Source: Streptomyces sp. R302
Lineage (GTDB): Bacteria; Actinomycetota; Actinomycetes; Streptomycetales; Streptomycetaceae
Direction: 5' to 3'
Assembly: GCF_012927245.1 (NCBI RefSeq)
Contig: NZ_JABBGE010000004.1
Span: 62,001-126,000, forward strand
Length of the DNA stretch: 64,000 nucleotides
The translations under genes were made by a program, and so were the position numbers. The notes beneath the pieces are model-generated. The model was not told the origin of the DNA. It made no database searches and was given only the letters and a program-made list of their open reading frames with translations. Of the stretch, positions 42,169 through 50,544 are shown piece after piece (the stretch's first letter is position 1; each line of letters opens with the position of its first letter).

Positions 42169-43086
42169 ATGATCGAGGTCCAGAACCTCACCAAGCGGTA
42201 CGGCGCGAAGGTCGCCGTGGACGGCCTGTCGTTCACCGTGACCCCGGGCAAGGTGACCGGATTCCTCGGCCCCAACGGCGCCGGCAAGTCCACCACCCTG
42301 CGCATGATCCTCGGCCTGGACGAGCCCACCGCCGGCCGGGCCACCGTCTGCGGCGTCCCCTACCGCGACCTCGCCCGCCCGCTGACCCGGGTGGGCGCGC
42401 TGCTCGACACCGGGGCCGCGCATCCGGGCCGCGGCGCCCGCGACCACCTGCGGGTCCTCGCCGCCTCCCACGGCCTGCCCGCCGGCCGGGCCGACGAGGT
42501 CCTGGAGCAGGTCGGCCTGGCCGCGGTGGCCCGGCAGCGGGTGCGCGGCCTCTCCCTCGGCATGGGGCAGCGCCTCGGCGTCGCGGCGGCGCTGCTCGGC
42601 GACCCCGAGGTGCTGGTCCTCGACGAGCCGGTCAACGGGCTCGACCCGGAGGGCGTCCGGTGGATCCGGGAGCTGATGCGGGCGCTGGCCGCGGAGGGCC
42701 GGACGGTCCTGGTCTCCTCCCACCTGATGAACGAGATGGCGGTGACCGCCGACCACCTCGTGGTCGTCGCCCGGGGGCGGCTGCTCGCCGACACCTCCGT
42801 GGACGCCTTCGTCGCCGCGCACTCGGACGTCACCGTCGTGGCCCGGGTGTCCGACCCGGAGGGAATGCGGCGGGCGCTGGGGGAGCGCGGCATCGAGTCC
42901 GTGCGGCGGGACGACGCGACGCTCGCGGTGAGCGGTGCCTCCGCGGAACAGGTCGGGCGCGTCGCGAGCGCCGAGAACATCACCGTGTTCGGGCTGACGG
43001 AATCCGGCAGTTCGCTGGAGGAGGCGTTCATGAGACTCACCCGGGAACACGCCGAATACCGGGCCTCGACCGGAGGGATCCGATGA
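42169..43086 (+). CDS. lanF: ABC transporter ATP-binding protein (LanF-like immunity)
   Basis: A 305-residue stand-alone ATPase: Walker A GPNGAGKSTTLR near residue 33, ABC signature LSLGMGQRLGVAAALLG near 127, and Walker B VLVLDEPVNGLDP near 150. The segment where most ABC proteins have a Q-loop reads VGALLDTGAAHPG, with no Gln, as in self-protection ABC ATPases (LanF proteins carry an E-loop here; this one has Asp). The C-terminal ~90 residues are the regulatory extension of drug-type ABC-2 ATPases. ATG 42169 has GAAAGG upstream; GTG 42166 is adjacent. With the overlapping permease it probably expels the mature lantibiotic from the producer's membrane. Confidence 0.85.
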   Translation: MIEVQNLTKRYGAKVAVDGLSFTVTPGKVTGFLGPNGAGKSTTLRMILGLDEPTAGRATVCGVPYRDLARPLTRVGALLDTGAAHPGRGARDHLRVLAASHGLPAGRADEVLEQVGLAAVARQRVRGLSLGMGQRLGVAAALLGDPEVLVLDEPVNGLDPEGVRWIRELMRALAAEGRTVLVSSHLMNEMAVTADHLVVVARGRLLADTSVDAFVAAHSDVTVVARVSDPEGMRRALGERGIESVRRDDATLAVSGASAEQVGRVASAENITVFGLTESGSSLEEAFMRLTREHAEYRASTGGIR

Positions 43087-43820
43087 AACACGCAGTGGCC
43101 GCCGAATGGGTCAAACTGACGACCCTGCGGTCCCCGAAATGGTCCCTCGCGGTCTATCTCGGCCTGATGATCGCGCTGGCGATCGTCTACGGCACTTTCT
43201 CCGGCGAGAAAATGCTCACGGCGCCCGGATTCGACCCGGTGGGCCTCGGCCTCTCCGCCGTCCCGCTCGGGGCGATCGTCCTCGTGGTCATGGGGATCCT
43301 CGCGGTCACGGGCGAGTACGCGTCGGGGTCGATCAGGACCAGCCTGCTGGCCGTCCCCGACCGGGCCCGGTTCTACTACGCCAAGGTGGGCCTCGTCAGC
43401 CTGGTCAGCGCGGTGCTGGCGGTGGCCGGAGTCGTACCGGCCTTCCTGATCGTGCAGTACGGCATCGGGGAGCACGCGGCGCCGGCGGGAGCGGCCACGG
43501 CGGGCCGTCTGCTGGGGGCGGTGCTGTACACGGCGCTGCTGGTGGCGTTCTCCATGGGTGTGGCGACGCTCCTGCGCTCCGGGGCGGCGACGCTGTCCCT
43601 CCTGCTCCCGCTCTTCTTCATGCTCTCCACGATCCTGAGCAACATCCCGGTGGTGGGCGAGGCGGCGCGGTTCCTGCCGGACGTCGCCGGGGGGACGGTG
43701 CTCAGCGGTTCGGAGCCCGAGGGGGTTCTCGGGCCGTGGTCGGGACTCGGCGTACTCGTCCTGTGGACCGCCGGAGCGGTGGGCGCCGGACACCGGGCGA
43801 CGGTACGGAGGGACGCCTGA
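43083..43820 (+). CDS. lanEG: ABC-2 type permease (LanE/G-like immunity)
   Basis: A 245-residue membrane protein with about six hydrophobic helices (SLAVYLGLMIALAIVYG, AIVLVVMGILAVTG, LVSLVSAVLAVAGVVPAFL, LLGAVLYTALLVAFSMGVATLL, ATLSLLLPLFFMLSTIL, LGVLVLWTAGAVGAG), plus the EYASGSIRTSLLAVPDR motif of bacitracin/lantibiotic-type ABC-2 permeases. It overlaps the ATPase by 4 bp (ATGA). Only one permease is present, where LanFEG systems often have two, so it may work as a homodimer. A strong terminator follows. Confidence 0.85.
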   Translation: MKHAVAAEWVKLTTLRSPKWSLAVYLGLMIALAIVYGTFSGEKMLTAPGFDPVGLGLSAVPLGAIVLVVMGILAVTGEYASGSIRTSLLAVPDRARFYYAKVGLVSLVSAVLAVAGVVPAFLIVQYGIGEHAAPAGAATAGRLLGAVLYTALLVAFSMGVATLLRSGAATLSLLLPLFFMLSTILSNIPVVGEAARFLPDVAGGTVLSGSEPEGVLGPWSGLGVLVLWTAGAVGAGHRATVRRDA

Positions 43821-43832
43821 GGAATCTCCCCG

Positions 43833-43873
43833 TTCGGGCCCCCGCGCGAATGCGCGGGGGCCCGAAGTGTTTT
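43833..43873 (+). terminator. Terminator ending the lanA1-lanEG transcript
   Basis: TTCGGGCCCCCGCGC (43833-43847) pairs perfectly over 15 bp with 43852-43866 around GAAT, then GTGTTTT. It is the clearest intrinsic terminator in the window. It splits the lanthipeptide locus into two transcripts, one per precursor. Confidence 0.9.
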
Positions 43874-43951
43874 CCGGGGGAATTCCGGTGTGTGCGCTCG
43901 GCGTCGCCCGGTCTATGCGTTCAGCGAATGCGGAGAGGACAGGCTGGGAGA

Positions 43952-43973
43952 CGTCCTCCGGAGACGGAGGACG
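43952..43973. promoter_or_regulatory. Inverted repeat upstream of lanA2
   Basis: CGTCCTCCG, GAGA, CGGAGGACG: perfect 9-bp arms located 72-94 bp before the lanA2 start, after the terminator and therefore within the lanA2 promoter or leader. The sequence differs from the lanA1 palindrome. Confidence 0.45.
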
Positions 43974-44045
43974 ACGTGTTCGGAATTTCGGCATACGAAT
44001 TGATTCCCGGACGCATTCCGTTCGTTCCTCACGAAGGAGAAGATC

Positions 44046-44219
44046 ATGGAGAAGATGCAGGCCGACGTCCTCGGCGGCTACGACGAGTTCGAGCTCGTCG
44101 AGATGGGCGAGGCGGACGTGTACGGCGGCACGACCTGGAGCTGCGCCGTCGTGACCGCCGTGGCGACCCTGGTGTCCGCCTCCGCCTGCCCGACCACCAA
44201 GTGCACCAGCCAGTGCTGA
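44046..44219 (+). CDS. lanA2: Class II lanthipeptide precursor, beta type
   Basis: A 57-residue peptide. The 28-residue leader (acidic, ELVEMGEADVYGG) ends with a classical double Gly. The 29-residue core starts TTWSCAVV, continues through a hydrophobic Ala/Val/Thr-rich middle (TAVATLVSASA), and ends CPTTKCTSQC. Those last ten residues are identical to the end of haloduracin beta as I remember it, and the same CPTTKCT motif occurs in lacticin 3147 A2; the beta partner forms the pore with the alpha-lipid II complex. The strong ribosome-binding site GAAGGAGA is 5 bp before the ATG. Four Cys and nine Ser/Thr allow up to four thioether rings plus leftover dehydro-residues. Confidence 0.94.
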   Translation: MEKMQADVLGGYDEFELVEMGEADVYGGTTWSCAVVTAVATLVSASACPTTKCTSQC

Positions 44220-44273
44220 ACCGCTTGGCGGCTCTGATACGCGCGGCCGGCTGAGCCGACCGCAGCGTCGGCC

Positions 44274-44353
44274 ACGTCGGACGGGGCGGGGCGGGCGGGA
44301 CCGAGGTCCCACGACCCCGGCCCCGACCCCCCGGTCTTCGCCCCGTCCGACGT
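44274..44353 (+). promoter_or_regulatory. 15-bp inverted repeat between lanA2 and lanT2
   Basis: ACGTCGGACGGGGCG (44274-44288) is perfectly complementary to CGCCCCGTCCGACGT (44339-44353), with a 50-nt GC-rich loop. It lies about 55 bp after lanA2 and may terminate or stabilise the short lanA2 message so that the precursor outnumbers the exporter and synthetase. Confidence 0.5.
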
Positions 44354-44359
44354 CCCGAC

Positions 44360-44430
44360 CACGCACACCCCCCGCTTCCCCCCCCCCGCCTCTTCCCACC
44401 CCCCTCTTCCCACTCCCTCTTTCCACCCGA
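44360..44430. other. Polypyrimidine tract before lanT2
   Basis: About 65-70 bp of nearly pure C/T on the + strand (runs such as CCCCCCCCCC and CTCTTCCCACC), between the inverted repeat and the lanT2 ribosome-binding site (GGAGGTG). It is poor in RNA structure and might serve as an unstructured loading region; no known element was recognised. Confidence 0.5.
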
Positions 44431-44458
44431 CATCCCACGACCCGGAGGTGCGGTCACC

Positions 44459-46726
44459 ATGGGCGTTCGCCCGGAATCACGTCGGACCGCACGACGCGTG
44501 CCGGCCGTCACCCAGGTCGCCCAGACCGAGTGCGGACTCTGCTGCTGCGTGTCCCTGCTCCGCTACCACGGGCGGGACGAGGGCGTCTCCGAGGTGCGGG
44601 AGGACATGGACGCGGGACGGGACGGCCTGAGCGCCCGCCAGCTGTCGCGGTTCCTGGAGTCCCGCGGCATGCGCAGCCGCCTGCTGAGCGCCCGCGGCGT
44701 CGCCGCGCTCACCCGCTTCACCTCGCCCGTGATCCTCTTCTGGGACGACCACCACTTCGTCGTCCTGGAGAGCTTCGACGGCGAGCGGGCCGTCGTCATG
44801 GACCCGGCCGTCGGCCGCCGCCGGCTGACCCGCGACGAACTCGCCGAGCACTTCAGCGGCGTCGTCGTCACCGCCGAACCCGGGCCCGAGTTCCGCCGGC
44901 TGCGCCGCCGGCCCTTCGCCGACTGGCGGACGATGCCCCTGCTGCCCCGGGGCGCGGGAGGCCGGATGGCCGGAGTCGGCGTCCTCTCCCTGGCCGCCTA
45001 CGCCGCGGTCCTCGGGATCCCGCTGCTCACCGAGTGGTCCGTGGACCGGTTCTCCGGCTGGACCGAGCTCGGCGACCACCTGTGGGTCATCGGCATGGTG
45101 GCCGGCGCCGCGCTCGGCTACTACCTGCTGCACCTGCTGCGGATCGTGCTGCTGTCCTCGCTGGTGGCGGTGGTCGGACGGCACCTGATGGACCACGCGT
45201 TCGGCCGGCTGCTCTCGCTGCCGTACCGGTTCTTCACCACCCGTCAGCCCGGCGAGCTGCTCTTCCGCCTCGGCAGCGTCAACGCCGTCCGCGACATGCT
45301 CTCCTCCCGGGTGGCCCAGGGCGTCCTCGACATCGGCACCATGGTCTGCGTCAGCGGCTACCTGCTGCACGCCGAATGGCGGCTCGGCCTGATCGCGCTC
45401 GCCCTGGTGGCGGCCAACGCCGGCTATCTCGCCACCACCCGGCAGCGGGTCCTCGAAGCCGTCGACATGGAGCTCACCCACCTCGGCCGGAGCCAGTCGC
45501 TGCAACTGGACGCCATCGTCTCCATCCCGACCATCAAGATGGGCGGCTACGCCGACCAGTACCTGGAGACCTGGCGCGAGACCTACGCCGACTCGCTGGA
45601 GGCGATGAAGGCGCGGATGCGGCTGCAGCAGGGCCGGGTGTCCGGAGTGGCGGCCACCATCCAGATGTTCGGGCCGCTGCTGCTGCTGCTCGCCAGCCTG
45701 TACTTCGTCGGCCGCGGGACCATCACCATCGGCGGGGCGATCGCGGTGCAGACCGTCTCCGCCACCTACTTCGCGATCTCCACCTCGGTCTTCCAGGCGT
45801 ACGCCGAGTTCACCGAGACCAGCCGCTACATGTCCCGGCTGAGCGACATCACCCGCACCGAGCCCGAGGGCCCCGGCGGCGAGCTGAAGGAACTGCCGTC
45901 CCCCTCGGTCGAGCTGGACCGGGTGTCCTTCCGCTACACCCGGCACAGCGAACCGGTGGTCCGCGAGGTCACCATGGACATCCCGGCCGGCGCCCGCGTC
46001 GCCCTGGTCGGCGCGTCCGGGTCGGGCAAGAGCACCCTCGCCCGGATCGTCTGCGGGCTCCACGAACCCACCACCGGCGCCGTGCGCTTCGGCGGCCGGG
46101 ACGCCGCCGCGTACGACCGGGACTCCCTGCGCCGGGTGATCGGCTACATCCCGCAGGAGGTCCACCTGCACAACCGGTCGATCCTGGAGAACCTCACCCT
46201 GGGCCAGGACGTCCCCGAGGAGACGGTCCGGGAGTTCTGCCGCGACGTCGGCATCCTGGACTTCCTCGACGACCTGCCGATGGGCCTGCACACCCTGGTC
46301 GCCGAGATGGGCTCCAACTTCTCCGGCGGGCAGCGGCAGCGGCTCGCCATCGTACGGACCCTCCTGCAGCGGCCGTCCATCCTCGTCATGGACGAGGCCA
46401 CGGCCTCCCTGGACACCGTCAACGAACGCCGGGTGACCCGGCTGATCGAGAGCATCGGCGCCACCCAGATCGTCATCGCGCACCGTCTGTCGACCGTCGA
46501 GTCCGCCGACCTCATCTACGTGTTCGACCAGGGCCGGATCGTCGAGCAAGGAACACATTCAGAACTCATGGACGGAGGCAGCGTGTACCGCGAGCTGTAC
46601 GCGGCGACGGCCGAGGAGAACGGCCTCACGGCCGAGGACGACGGTCCGATCACCGACGGAACCGGCCTGCGGGCCGAGGGAACCGGCCGGACGGCCGAAC
46701 TGCTGGCAGGAGGTGCCGGGGCATGA
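44459..46726 (+). CDS. lanT2: LanT-type peptidase-containing ABC exporter 2
   Basis: 755 residues. C39 peptidase: Cys25 in QTECGLCCC, His in DDHHFVVLE near 98, and Asp in VMDPAVGRRRL near 112. A six-helix transporter domain follows. The ATPase has GASGSGKSTLAR, IPQEVHLHNRSILENLTLGQD, FSGGQRQRLAIV and LVMDEATASLD. Beyond the normal end there is a 35-residue Thr/Gly/Glu-rich tail (TAEDDGPITDGTGLRAEG) absent from LanT1. ATG 44459 follows GGAGGTG, and the stop overlaps lanM2 (ATGA). It presumably processes and exports the beta peptide. Confidence 0.95.
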   Translation: MGVRPESRRTARRVPAVTQVAQTECGLCCCVSLLRYHGRDEGVSEVREDMDAGRDGLSARQLSRFLESRGMRSRLLSARGVAALTRFTSPVILFWDDHHFVVLESFDGERAVVMDPAVGRRRLTRDELAEHFSGVVVTAEPGPEFRRLRRRPFADWRTMPLLPRGAGGRMAGVGVLSLAAYAAVLGIPLLTEWSVDRFSGWTELGDHLWVIGMVAGAALGYYLLHLLRIVLLSSLVAVVGRHLMDHAFGRLLSLPYRFFTTRQPGELLFRLGSVNAVRDMLSSRVAQGVLDIGTMVCVSGYLLHAEWRLGLIALALVAANAGYLATTRQRVLEAVDMELTHLGRSQSLQLDAIVSIPTIKMGGYADQYLETWRETYADSLEAMKARMRLQQGRVSGVAATIQMFGPLLLLLASLYFVGRGTITIGGAIAVQTVSATYFAISTSVFQAYAEFTETSRYMSRLSDITRTEPEGPGGELKELPSPSVELDRVSFRYTRHSEPVVREVTMDIPAGARVALVGASGSGKSTLARIVCGLHEPTTGAVRFGGRDAAAYDRDSLRRVIGYIPQEVHLHNRSILENLTLGQDVPEETVREFCRDVGILDFLDDLPMGLHTLVAEMGSNFSGGQRQRLAIVRTLLQRPSILVMDEATASLDTVNERRVTRLIESIGATQIVIAHRLSTVESADLIYVFDQGRIVEQGTHSELMDGGSVYRELYAATAEENGLTAEDDGPITDGTGLRAEGTGRTAELLAGGAGA

Positions 46727-49542
46727 GCGAGAGCGCGGTGGCCGTCGAGGCCTTCCTCCCCTTCTACACCCACGTGGCCCCCCGCGCCGCGGTCGACCGG
46801 GAACTCCGCGAACCGCTGCTGCGGGCCGCCGCCCCGGACCGCCGCGACACCGTGGTGGACCAGGCCCACGACGCCCTGCTGCGGATGGTGGAGACCCAGT
46901 CCTACCGGGCGCTCATCGGCGAGTTCCACACCTTCCGCGAAGGCCTCGGCCTGCCGATGGAGTCCGGCGCCGACACCGCCCTGCGCCGCTTCACCGCCCA
47001 CCTGGAGGAGCCCGGCGTCCCGGCCGCCCTGCTGGAGAAGTACCCGGTCCTCCAGGGCCGGTTGACGACGATGCTGGCGAACTCCCTCGACGCGTACCGC
47101 GAGTTCCTCACCGCCTTCGCCGACGACCGGCCGCTCCTCGCCGAGGCCGGCCTCCTCGCCGGGCCGGACGGCGACGGCGCGCTGCTGTCCGCGATCTCGC
47201 CCAGCGGCTCCGACCTGCACAACGACAACCGCCAGGTGCACATCCTCCATCTGGCCGACGGCACCCGGCTGGTGTTCAAGCCGCGGGCGCTCACCGCCGA
47301 CGACTTCGTCCGCGACGTGTACCGGGCGGTCGACCCGTACCTGGAGCACTCGCTGTCCCGCTGCGTCCCCCGCTCGCTGACCGTGGGCACGCACGGCTGG
47401 CAGGAGTTCACCGTGCCCACCCCCATGGAGGAGGCGGACCAGCCCGGCCGCTACTTCTACCGGATCGGCGCGCTCGCGGTGCTCTTCGGTGCCATCGGCG
47501 CCACCGACCTGCACGACGAGAACCTGCTGGCCCGCGGCGAGCACCCGTGCGTCATCGACACCGAGACCATGCTCCGGCCGGACGCCGGGGTCGGCGACGT
47601 CGAGCTCCCCGACGTGCTGATGAACCACACCAAGCTGTCCGTCGCCTCCACCATGCTCGTACCGATGGTGAACCCGACCTCGCCGGTCGACTTCATCATG
47701 GCGGGCGTCGGAGTCGCCGGCGACCAGCCGTCCTCCATGACCAGCGCCGTGATCCGCGACCCCGGAACGGACGCCATCGCGGTGTCCCGGGAGCCGTTCA
47801 ACTACCGGCAGGGCGACAACGTGCCCCGGCTCGGCGAGCGGCACCTGGCCGCCACCGACTGGTTCGACGCCATCCTCGCCGGCTGCCGCGCCGCCCTGCG
47901 CGCCCTCAGGGACGGCGCCGTCACCCGCGTCATCGACGCGCGTCCCGAGGTGCCGGTACGGCTGCTGCTGCGCTCCACGATGATCTACGGACGCTTCATC
48001 GACGCCTCCACCCACCCGAAGTACCTCACCGACCCCCGGGAGGCCGAGCGGCTGTTCGGACTCCTGAAGATGCACCAGGACTACCTCTCCCCGGAGGCGG
48101 AACGCTTCGCCGCGGAGCAGGAACGCGCCTCGCTGCGCGTCGGCAACGTGCCCTACTTCGTCACCCGCGGCGACTCCGACGCCCTCGGCACGGTCGCCGG
48201 CTCGACGCCCGGGGTGTACGCGGCGACCGCGTCCGGCTTCGCCCGGCGCGGCGTCGCCCACAACGCGGCCCGCAGCGACGCGTACCACCACTTCCTCCTG
48301 GAGGAGTGCTTCGGCGAACTGTGCGGCGAGGACACCCCCGGCGGGCTCTCGTCCTCCGGCGTCTTCGGCGGGCAGCTGCTCGCCGAGGCCCGTCCCGGCG
48401 CCTGGTGGCGGGGGATCGCCGCCCGGATCGCCGAGGTACGCGTCCCGGCCACCGGTCCCGACGGCCGCGAGGAGTGCGGCTGGGTCGGCGGCATCGGCCC
48501 CGACCGCGACGCCTCCACCATCACCCCCGGCAACTTCGTCTCCTTCCACGACACGGCCGGCGTGGCCTCCTTCCTGGGCCGCGCCGCCGCCCGCGACGAG
48601 AGCCTCGCGGGCCCGGCCGGCAGCGCCGACCGCGGCCTCACCACCCTCCTCGCCAAGTACGGCGAGGCGCTGCTGCAGCGCCCCGAGTCGGTGTTCACGG
48701 GCGCCGCCTCGCTGCTCCTCGTCCGCCCCGAGGACCCGGCGACCGAGTCCGAGCGGCTCGCCGGCCTGATCGAGGCCCTGGAGGAGCGCGCGGCGCGAGG
48801 CGAGCTGGAGACCGACCTCGCCAACGGCCCGGCCGGCCTGCTGATGGTCCTCCTCGACCGCCTCCGCCGCGACGGCTCCGCCCTCCCCGCCGACACCGCC
48901 ACGGTCGAGCGGCTGACCGACCTGACCCTGTCCCACCTCGGCCTCGACCGGGAGGCCCACTGGTCGGACCTGGCCCACGGCGAGCTCGGACTGCGCTGGG
49001 CGGCCGCCCGCACCGGCGCCGTCCTGGGCCTCGAACGCCCCGCCAAGGAGGCCGCGGACTGGCTGATCGGCCGCTGGGAGCGGGACGGCCTCCCGGACGA
49101 GCACGGCTGGTGCAAGGGCGCCGCCGGCTTCCTCCTGGCCGGCTCGGAGATCCTCGCCGCGGCGGGCCGGGCGGACTGGCTGACCGGGCCCCGCCTCGCC
49201 GAACTGCTCGGCCGGGCGACCGCCCTGCCGGCCGGCCGCGCGGTGGACCTGTCCGCCTGCCACGGCAGCAGCGGCGTCGTCCAGGCCCTGATCGGCGCGG
49301 GCCGCACCCTGGGACGGCCGGACCTCTACGAGCGGGCCGCCGCCCATCAGGGCGAGGTCCTCGGCCGGATCCGCGAGGACGGCTGGTTCACCGGCGCGGC
49401 CGGCCGGACCTCGCTGATCGGCTACATGCTCGGCTGGGCCGGCGTGGGCGACACCGACCTGATGCTCGACTCCCTCCTCGGCGGCGCCGACCCGGCCGGA
49501 CTGCGCCTGCCGCTGGAACTGTCCGCGCCTCCCCGGCGCTGA
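46723..49542 (+). CDS. lanM2: LanM-type lanthionine synthetase for the beta peptide
   Basis: 939 residues. The dehydratase domain shows SGSDLHNDNRQVHILHLADG, LVFKPRALTADDF with the conserved Lys, and IGATDLHDENLLARGEHPCVIDTETML. The LanC-like cyclase has Cys797 (HGWCKGAAGF) and Cys846-His847 (SACHGSSGVV) as zinc ligands. It is clearly diverged from LanM1 in both domains, matching the two very different precursors. It overlaps lanT2 by 4 bp, and 45 bp later the LLM oxidoreductase follows, so the second transcript is probably lanA2-lanT2-lanM2-lanJ. Confidence 0.95.
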   Translation: MSESAVAVEAFLPFYTHVAPRAAVDRELREPLLRAAAPDRRDTVVDQAHDALLRMVETQSYRALIGEFHTFREGLGLPMESGADTALRRFTAHLEEPGVPAALLEKYPVLQGRLTTMLANSLDAYREFLTAFADDRPLLAEAGLLAGPDGDGALLSAISPSGSDLHNDNRQVHILHLADGTRLVFKPRALTADDFVRDVYRAVDPYLEHSLSRCVPRSLTVGTHGWQEFTVPTPMEEADQPGRYFYRIGALAVLFGAIGATDLHDENLLARGEHPCVIDTETMLRPDAGVGDVELPDVLMNHTKLSVASTMLVPMVNPTSPVDFIMAGVGVAGDQPSSMTSAVIRDPGTDAIAVSREPFNYRQGDNVPRLGERHLAATDWFDAILAGCRAALRALRDGAVTRVIDARPEVPVRLLLRSTMIYGRFIDASTHPKYLTDPREAERLFGLLKMHQDYLSPEAERFAAEQERASLRVGNVPYFVTRGDSDALGTVAGSTPGVYAATASGFARRGVAHNAARSDAYHHFLLEECFGELCGEDTPGGLSSSGVFGGQLLAEARPGAWWRGIAARIAEVRVPATGPDGREECGWVGGIGPDRDASTITPGNFVSFHDTAGVASFLGRAAARDESLAGPAGSADRGLTTLLAKYGEALLQRPESVFTGAASLLLVRPEDPATESERLAGLIEALEERAARGELETDLANGPAGLLMVLLDRLRRDGSALPADTATVERLTDLTLSHLGLDREAHWSDLAHGELGLRWAAARTGAVLGLERPAKEAADWLIGRWERDGLPDEHGWCKGAAGFLLAGSEILAAAGRADWLTGPRLAELLGRATALPAGRAVDLSACHGSSGVVQALIGAGRTLGRPDLYERAAAHQGEVLGRIREDGWFTGAAGRTSLIGYMLGWAGVGDTDLMLDSLLGGADPAGLRLPLELSAPPRR

Positions 49543-49587
49543 CCGCCCGCCTGTCCTCCGTTCCCCCTCGTCGAAAGGGCTGCCGGG

Positions 49588-50544
49588 ATGCGGCACTCGA
49601 TCCTCCTCCCCGTCAACGCCACCCGCCCCGAGCAGGTGATCCCCTTCGCCAACCTCGTCAAATGGGGCGGCGCGGCCCGGCTGTGGCAGGGGCAGGGCCT
49701 CGTCCTGGAGAGCCACCAGATCGTGAACTGGCTGGCCGGCGCGGGGATCAGGGTGCCCGCCGGGTTCGGCGTCTCCCTGATGCCCTACCGCTCGCCGTAC
49801 AACGCGGCGGTCGAGGCCCGTTCGGTGGCCCTGGCCACCGGGCACGAGGTGGTGGCCGGCTACGGGCCGGGCTCGCTCGCCGCGCAGACCTGCGCCATGG
49901 GACGGCCCTACCCCAGCCAGCTCACCGCCTGCCGGGAGTACCTCACCATCGTCCGGGACCTCCTCGACGGCGGGATCAGCGACCGCGAGGGGGAGATCTT
50001 CTCCGCCAAGGCGCAGCTCCTGCCGTTCCACAAGCCGGAGGTGTCACTGGGCCTGGGCGTCCTGCGGGAGCGGATGGCCGGACTCGCCGGAGAACTGGCC
50101 GACGTGGCCATCACCTGGATGGCCTCGGCGGCCTACCTGGAGGAGTTCCTGATCCCGGCGCTGCGGGGCGCGAAGGAGCGGCGCCCGGAGCAGCCGGCCA
50201 AGGTCACCGCGTACGTCCCGGTGGCGCTGGCCGGCCCCGACCGGGACATGGCGAAACTGCTGCGGGCGACCGTCGGGGGGCACATCCAGTTCCCCCACTA
50301 CCAGGCCGCCCTGCGGCGCGCCGGGATCCGGATCACCGGCGACGGCGGGCCCGACGACGTCCGCGCCCTGGTGGACGGCGGGATCTTCCTCTACGGGACG
50401 GCCGAGGAGATCCACCGGAAGCTGGACGCCTACCGGGCGATCGGCGTGGACGAGGTGGTCCTCAACGTCACCGGGGTCGCCGCGGTGCACGGACCCCGGG
50501 CCGCCGCGTCCGACCTCTACGAACTCCTGAAGGCCGCGCCCTGA
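49588..50544 (+). CDS. LLM-class flavin/F420 oxidoreductase, candidate dehydroamino-acid reductase (LanJC-like)
   Basis: A 318-residue luciferase-like TIM barrel: MRHSILLPVNATRPEQVIPFANLV at the start, FGVSLMPYRSPYNAAVEARSVALATG near residue 59, VAGYGPG near 89, TACREYLTIVRDLLDGG near 110, and VSLGLGVLRERMAGLAGELADVAITWM near 151. F420H2-dependent LLM enzymes of this kind (LanJC, first shown for lexapeptide) reduce dehydroalanine in lanthipeptides to D-alanine. Lacticin 3147 contains D-Ala made by an unrelated zinc enzyme, LtnJ. Position directly after lanM2 makes this role likely but unproven; the cofactor (F420 or FMN) cannot be decided by eye. ATG 49588 has AAAGGG upstream. Confidence 0.85.
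   Translation: MRHSILLPVNATRPEQVIPFANLVKWGGAARLWQGQGLVLESHQIVNWLAGAGIRVPAGFGVSLMPYRSPYNAAVEARSVALATGHEVVAGYGPGSLAAQTCAMGRPYPSQLTACREYLTIVRDLLDGGISDREGEIFSAKAQLLPFHKPEVSLGLGVLRERMAGLAGELADVAITWMASAAYLEEFLIPALRGAKERRPEQPAKVTAYVPVALAGPDRDMAKLLRATVGGHIQFPHYQAALRRAGIRITGDGGPDDVRALVDGGIFLYGTAEEIHRKLDAYRAIGVDEVVLNVTGVAAVHGPRAAASDLYELLKAAP

Noticed and set aside
46516..50031. 1171-codon open frame on the minus strand across lanM2 and the LLM gene
   Set aside because: It is antisense to clear lanM2 and LLM motifs, with Gly/Val/Arg/Gln-biased composition and no family signature. It is a typical by-product of extreme third-position GC.
49588..50544. Treating the LLM protein as ordinary primary-metabolism oxidoreductase unrelated to the lanthipeptide genes
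   Set aside because: Same direction, 45 bp after lanM2 and no terminator between; co-transcription is more likely.
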